Assembly: GCA_944320135.1 (NCBI GenBank)
Contig: CALUGI010000034.1
Location: 1-36,515 of the forward strand
Origin: an uncultured Phocaeicola sp.
GTDB lineage: Bacteria; Bacteroidota; Bacteroidia; Bacteroidales; Bacteroidaceae
Length of the DNA: 36,515 bases
Direction: 5' to 3'
The position numbers were made by a program, and so were the translations under genes. The notes beneath the pieces were generated by a model. It was not told the origin of the DNA. It worked only from the letters and a program-made list of their open reading frames with translations, and ran no database searches. Below are positions 33,761 through 36,515 of this stretch, piece by piece (position 1 is the first letter of the stretch; every line of letters starts with the position of its first letter).

Positions 33761-35035
33761 ATGAAACGTCTGTGGGGCATATTGTTGGTTTGCATGTGTG
33801 TGGCGGGGAATGCCCAGACTACGCGCAAAATCCGCCAGCTGGAAAAGCAGCGCAATGAGCTGCGCCAACAAATTACGGAGTCGGAAACCTTGCTGAAATC
33901 TACCCAAAAAGACGTAAAAAGCCAGCTTGACAACCTTGCATTGCTTTCCGCACAAATCGAGGAACGGAAAAAATATATCGGAACCATCGAAGCGGACGTA
34001 AAGGCTATCCAACTGGAGGTCGACCGGCTGAGGGCGGAACTGAAACGCTTGCAGGCGGACTTGAAGGACAAGCGGGAGAAATACGAACGCTCGGTGCGCT
34101 ATGTTTACAAGAACAAGTCGGTGCAAGAGAAGCTGATGTTCATCTTCTCGGCCGACAATCTGAGCCAAATGTATCGCAGGCTGCGCTACGTGCAGGAATA
34201 TGCCGATTTCCAACGTTTGCAGGGAGTGCAGCTGCAACGCAAGCAAAAACAGGTGACCGACAAGCGGAATACCCTCGTGGCCAGCCGCAAGGCGAAGGAA
34301 GCCCTCTTGAAGCAAGGCGAAGAAGAAAAACTCAAACTGGAAAAGCAGGAAAAAGAGCGGAAAACGCTGCTGGCCGCCTTGCAAAAGAAGCAGAATGGCA
34401 TCCAAGCGGAACTCAACAAGAAACGCCGATCGGCAAACAAGCTGAACGCTGAAATCGACCGGCTGGTTGAAATAGAAATCGAGAAGGCGCGAAAACGTGC
34501 CGAAGAAGAAGCGCGCAGGAAAGCAGCCGAAGCCAAGAAAGCAGCTGCGGCCGACGGAACGGCACTATCCAAGAAACCCGGAAAAATAGAAACCTACAAG
34601 ACTGATTCAGAAGACCGCCGCCTTTCGAATATATTCGAGCGCAACAAAGGCATTCTCCCGGCACCCATCACAGGCCCTTACGCAGTGGTAGGGCATTACG
34701 GGAAGTATGAGGTGAAAGGGCTGCGCAACGTGCGTCTGGACAACAAGGGAATAGACATCAAGGGCAAGCCCGGCGCAAACGCACGCGCCATCTTCGACGG
34801 GGAGGTGTCGGCCGTATTCCAATACAACGGGCTGACAAATGTCCTTGTGCGCCACGGAAGCTACATTTCGGTCTATTGCAACCTCTCGTCCGTCCGCGTA
34901 AAGAAAGGCAGTCCGGTGAAGACGAAAGATATTCTGGGCGAGATACACACGGATAAAGACGGCAACACCGTGCTCCACTTCCAGCTCCGCAAGGAAACCG
35001 CCAAACTGAATCCGGAACTTTGGATTGCACGCTGA
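33761..35035 (+). CDS. envC: EnvC-like murein hydrolase activator with degenerate LytM (M23) domain
   Basis: 424 residues. Signal peptide MKRLWGILLVCMCVAGNAQ; a long coiled coil from about 22 to 260 rich in Lys, Glu, Gln and Arg (RQLEKQRNELRQQITESE and onward, ending RKRAEEEARRKAAEAKKAAA); then a C-terminal LytM domain from about 295. In the domain the first zinc ligand position is N328 (LDNKGIDIKG, where active enzymes have H) and the HxH motif reads V404-L405-H406 in TVLHFQLR. D332 and H365 remain. Loss of metal ligands is typical of EnvC-type proteins, which activate amidases instead of cutting peptidoglycan. Last gene of the dut operon. The symbol is by family, not confirmed function. Confidence 0.9.
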   Translation: MKRLWGILLVCMCVAGNAQTTRKIRQLEKQRNELRQQITESETLLKSTQKDVKSQLDNLALLSAQIEERKKYIGTIEADVKAIQLEVDRLRAELKRLQADLKDKREKYERSVRYVYKNKSVQEKLMFIFSADNLSQMYRRLRYVQEYADFQRLQGVQLQRKQKQVTDKRNTLVASRKAKEALLKQGEEEKLKLEKQEKERKTLLAALQKKQNGIQAELNKKRRSANKLNAEIDRLVEIEIEKARKRAEEEARRKAAEAKKAAAADGTALSKKPGKIETYKTDSEDRRLSNIFERNKGILPAPITGPYAVVGHYGKYEVKGLRNVRLDNKGIDIKGKPGANARAIFDGEVSAVFQYNGLTNVLVRHGSYISVYCNLSSVRVKKGSPVKTKDILGEIHTDKDGNTVLHFQLRKETAKLNPELWIAR

Positions 35036-35049
35036 GGGTTCTTTCCGAC

Positions 35050-36114
35050 TCAAATCTTCAGTCCGTCCAGAATCCGGATGTAAAGCGCGATGGCTTCTTC
35101 TATCTCACTGACCATGATATATTCGTCGGCGGTGTGCGAGCGGGACGATTTGCCCGGACCTATCTTTACAGAAGGGAACGGCATGAGCGCCTGGTCGGAA
35201 AGAGTGGGCGACCCGAAGGGAACCTTGCCCAACTCCACCGCACGCTTCACGAACGGATGGTCGGCAGAAACGCTCGACGAGTTAAGACGGAACGAACGCG
35301 CCTTCGCTTCGCTCGATATATGCCTGCAGATTTCTTCAAACACTTCCTGATTGGAGTAGCATTCGTTGGTGCGGATGTCCACCACTGCACTGCATACGTC
35401 GGGAATCACGTTGTGCTGGGTACCTGCATTGATTTGCGTGACGCTCATCTTCACTGCTCCCAGAAGGGGAGACACTTTGGGGAACTGATACGTGCGGAAC
35501 CACTCGATGTCGGGAAGCATCTTGTAAATGGCGTTCTCCCCTTCCTCGCGCGCGGCATGGCCCGACTTCCCGTGTGCAGCAATGTCGAGCACCATCAAGC
35601 CCTTTTCGGCGATGGCGGGATTCATCTCCGTGGGTTCGCCCACCACTCCCAAAGCAATGGGCGGAAGCTGGGGGAGCACGCTTTCGATTCCGTTCTTTCC
35701 CGACACTTCTTCCTCGCATGAAGCCAGGAAAATCAGGTTATAGCTTTGCTCGGTGGAGCTCAAATAACGGTATGCCTGAAAGAGAGACACTACGCTTCCT
35801 CCCGCATCGTTGCTGCCCAACCCGTAGATTTTCCCGTTTTCGCTTTTGGGAGTGAAAGGCTGTTTGCGCCATCCGTTCACGGGCTTTACGGTGTCGATGT
35901 GCGAGTTGAGCAGAACAGTCGGCCTTTCCATGCTGAAGTTCGGGCTTATGCACCAGATGTTGTTTCCCGAACGTCCGGTCATGATTCCTGTTTCTTCGAT
36001 ATAGTTCTGAAGAAAGTCGGCGGCCGCTTCCTCGTCACGGCTTATCGACGGGATGCCGATGAGGGCATGAAGCAACGTGAGCGCCTCCGAAGTGTAATAA
36101 GCAGTATCTGTCAT
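35050..36114 (-). CDS. argE: M20 family deacylase, ArgE-type (N-acyl-ornithine/citrulline deacylase)
   Basis: Zinc-dependent amidohydrolase of 354 residues. Metal and catalytic residues are visible in LLNSHIDTVKP (H72, D74), GLGSNDAGG (D103), SCEEEVSG (E134/E135) and GEPTEM, with a later SRSHTADEY supplying the final histidine. In Bacteroidetes the arginine pathway uses N-succinyl or N-acetyl intermediates and a carbamoyltransferase acting on the acylated ornithine; this enzyme would remove the acyl group, probably from acylcitrulline. The exact acyl group is not settled by the sequence. Other arg genes are not in the window. Convergent with the EnvC-like gene, 14 bp apart, with its own promoter. 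Confidence 0.85.
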   Translation of the reverse strand: MTDTAYYTSEALTLLHALIGIPSISRDEEAAADFLQNYIEETGIMTGRSGNNIWCISPNFSMERPTVLLNSHIDTVKPVNGWRKQPFTPKSENGKIYGLGSNDAGGSVVSLFQAYRYLSSTEQSYNLIFLASCEEEVSGKNGIESVLPQLPPIALGVVGEPTEMNPAIAEKGLMVLDIAAHGKSGHAAREEGENAIYKMLPDIEWFRTYQFPKVSPLLGAVKMSVTQINAGTQHNVIPDVCSAVVDIRTNECYSNQEVFEEICRHISSEAKARSFRLNSSSVSADHPFVKRAVELGKVPFGSPTLSDQALMPFPSVKIGPGKSSRSHTADEYIMVSEIEEAIALYIRILDGLKI

Positions 36115-36143
36115 GAGTGTCGATGTCGTTTTTTATCGCGAGG

Positions 36144-36174
36144 CAAAGATAGCGAAAAGATTCATTCCTCCAAA
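36144..36174 (-). promoter_or_regulatory. Promoter of argE
   Basis: On the minus strand TTTG (complement of 36171-36174) and TATCTTTG (complement of 36144-36151) are separated by 19 bp, a full match to the Bacteroides promoter consensus. The ATG lies 29 bp downstream. Confidence 0.7.
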
Positions 36175-36203
36175 ACGGTTGTCCGGCGGTTTGCCCCAGA
36201 AAC

Positions 36204-36238
36204 GAAAAAAAGGACGGCCTTCAGCGGACCCGTCCTTC
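36204..36238 (-). terminator. Terminator of the tRNA-Val cluster
   Basis: On the minus strand AAGGACGG and CCGTCCTT (complement of 36210-36217 and 36230-36237) form a hairpin followed by a run of T (complement of the A run at 36205-36211). It sits 7 bp beyond the last tRNA. Confidence 0.8.
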
Positions 36239-36244
36239 TTTCGG

Positions 36245-36319
36245 TGGGCGTTGACGGATTCGAACCGCCGACCCTCTGCTTGTAAGGCAGACGCTCTGAA
36301 CCAGCTGAGCTAAACGCCC
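36245..36319 (-). tRNA. tRNA-Val (anticodon UAC), copy 1
   Basis: 75 nt including the discriminator A. Acceptor stem GGGCGTT/AACGCCC, D arm with AGCTCAGCTGGTTCAGAGC, anticodon arm CTGCC-TTACA-AGCAG with anticodon TAC, and T arm GGCGGTTCGAATCCGTC. No CCA is encoded. Last gene of the visible cluster in the direction of transcription. Confidence 0.96.
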
Positions 36320-36353
36320 GAAAGGGAAAGTATGACAATTTTTGTTTTCGGTG

Positions 36354-36428
36354 TGGGCGTTGACGGATTCGAACCGCCGACCCTCTGCTTGTAAGGCAGA
36401 CGCTCTGAACCAGCTGAGCTAAACGCCC
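36354..36428 (-). tRNA. tRNA-Val (anticodon UAC), copy 2
   Basis: 75 nt; identical to copy 1 through the parts compared (acceptor GGGCGTT/AACGCCC, anticodon TAC). Separated from copy 1 by 34 nt. Confidence 0.96.
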
Positions 36429-36440
36429 GAAAACTTGAGG

Positions 36441-36515
36441 TGGACGTTGACGGATTCGAACCGCCGACCCTCTGCTTGTAAGGCAGACGCTCTGAACCAG
36501 CTGAGCTAAACGTCC
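36441..36515 (-). tRNA. tRNA-Val (anticodon UAC), copy 3
   Basis: 75 nt, ending exactly at the last base of the window. Same body and anticodon TAC, but the acceptor stem is GGACGTT/AACGTCC: the third pair has changed from G-C to A-U on both sides, so pairing is kept. It is 12 nt from copy 2. Further genes of the cluster may lie beyond the window. Confidence 0.95.

Noticed and set aside
35746-36285. 179-codon plus-strand frame overlapping argE start and the tRNA region
   Set aside because: It crosses the argE promoter, the tRNA terminator and part of a tRNA gene, and shows no protein family pattern.
36245-36515. CRISPR-like or other repeat array suggested by three near-identical ~75-nt units
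   Set aside because: The units fold as full cloverleaf tRNAs with T-arm, D-arm and TAC anticodon, so they are tandem tRNA genes.

Overview
The window looks like a chromosomal segment of a Bacteroidales gut-type bacterium (Bacteroidaceae, Bacteroides/Phocaeicola-like); species cannot be fixed from the sequence alone. The grounds are: repeated TAnnTTTG -7 boxes (several with TTTG 19-20 bp upstream) typical of Bacteroidetes sigma-ABfr promoters, few Shine-Dalgarno sequences, many lipoproteins with short S-C boxes, a TonB-dependent receptor with an N-terminal carboxypeptidase-regulatory-like domain, PepSY-like, DUF4292 and PorT-like proteins, and an ATP-dependent PEP carboxykinase. Most of the window has moderate G+C content. 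The first ~1.55 kb is clearly AT-richer and holds the decayed remains of a type I restriction specificity gene, so it looks like the edge of an accessory island.

Layout: 1-1367 broken hsdS; 1642-3852 glycyl-tRNA synthetase and an FKBP-type lipoprotein isomerase; 4695-3934 (minus) a lytic transglycosylase; 4812-11599 a heavy-metal RND efflux locus (His/Cys-rich secreted protein, membrane fusion lipoprotein, RND pump, outer membrane factor) followed directly by pgeF; 11818-13903 a B3/B4 tRNA-editing-like protein, a tiny basic protein and two outer membrane beta-barrel proteins; 14957-13989 (minus) manA; 19131-15126 (minus) a TonB-dependent receptor and a beta-helix lipoprotein; 20699-19278 (minus) upp and yaaA; 21079-22686 pckA with a structured leader; 22835-25811 a PepSY-like lipoprotein and three tandem secreted proteins with TonB C-terminal domains; 26701-25826 (minus) two small proteins; 26869-29099 an XRE-cupin regulator and an acyl-CoA ligase; 30508-29177 (minus) dGTPase, divergent from the operon dut - TPR lipoprotein - DUF4292 lipoprotein - EnvC-like protein (30698-35035); 36114-35050 (minus) an ArgE-type M20 deacylase; and three tandem tRNA-Val(UAC) genes (minus) running to the last base.

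Functional themes are metal efflux, envelope maintenance (transglycosylase, PgeF, EnvC-like activator, LolB-like lipoprotein), nucleotide pool control (dUTPase, dGTPase, Upp) and central metabolism (PckA, ManA, acyl-CoA ligase). I did not see an obviously new defence or mobile system. The observations most worth a second look are: an interspersed palindromic repeat in three intergenic regions, two of them between divergent genes; the pckA leader, where a short ORF overlaps a terminator-like hairpin; the His/Cys-rich protein plus operator-like palindrome at the efflux locus; the three tandem anchor-less TonB-C proteins, the last with an apparent C-terminal frameshift; the TonB receptor/beta-helix lipoprotein pair without SusD; and the hsdS remnant with an in-frame amber codon.
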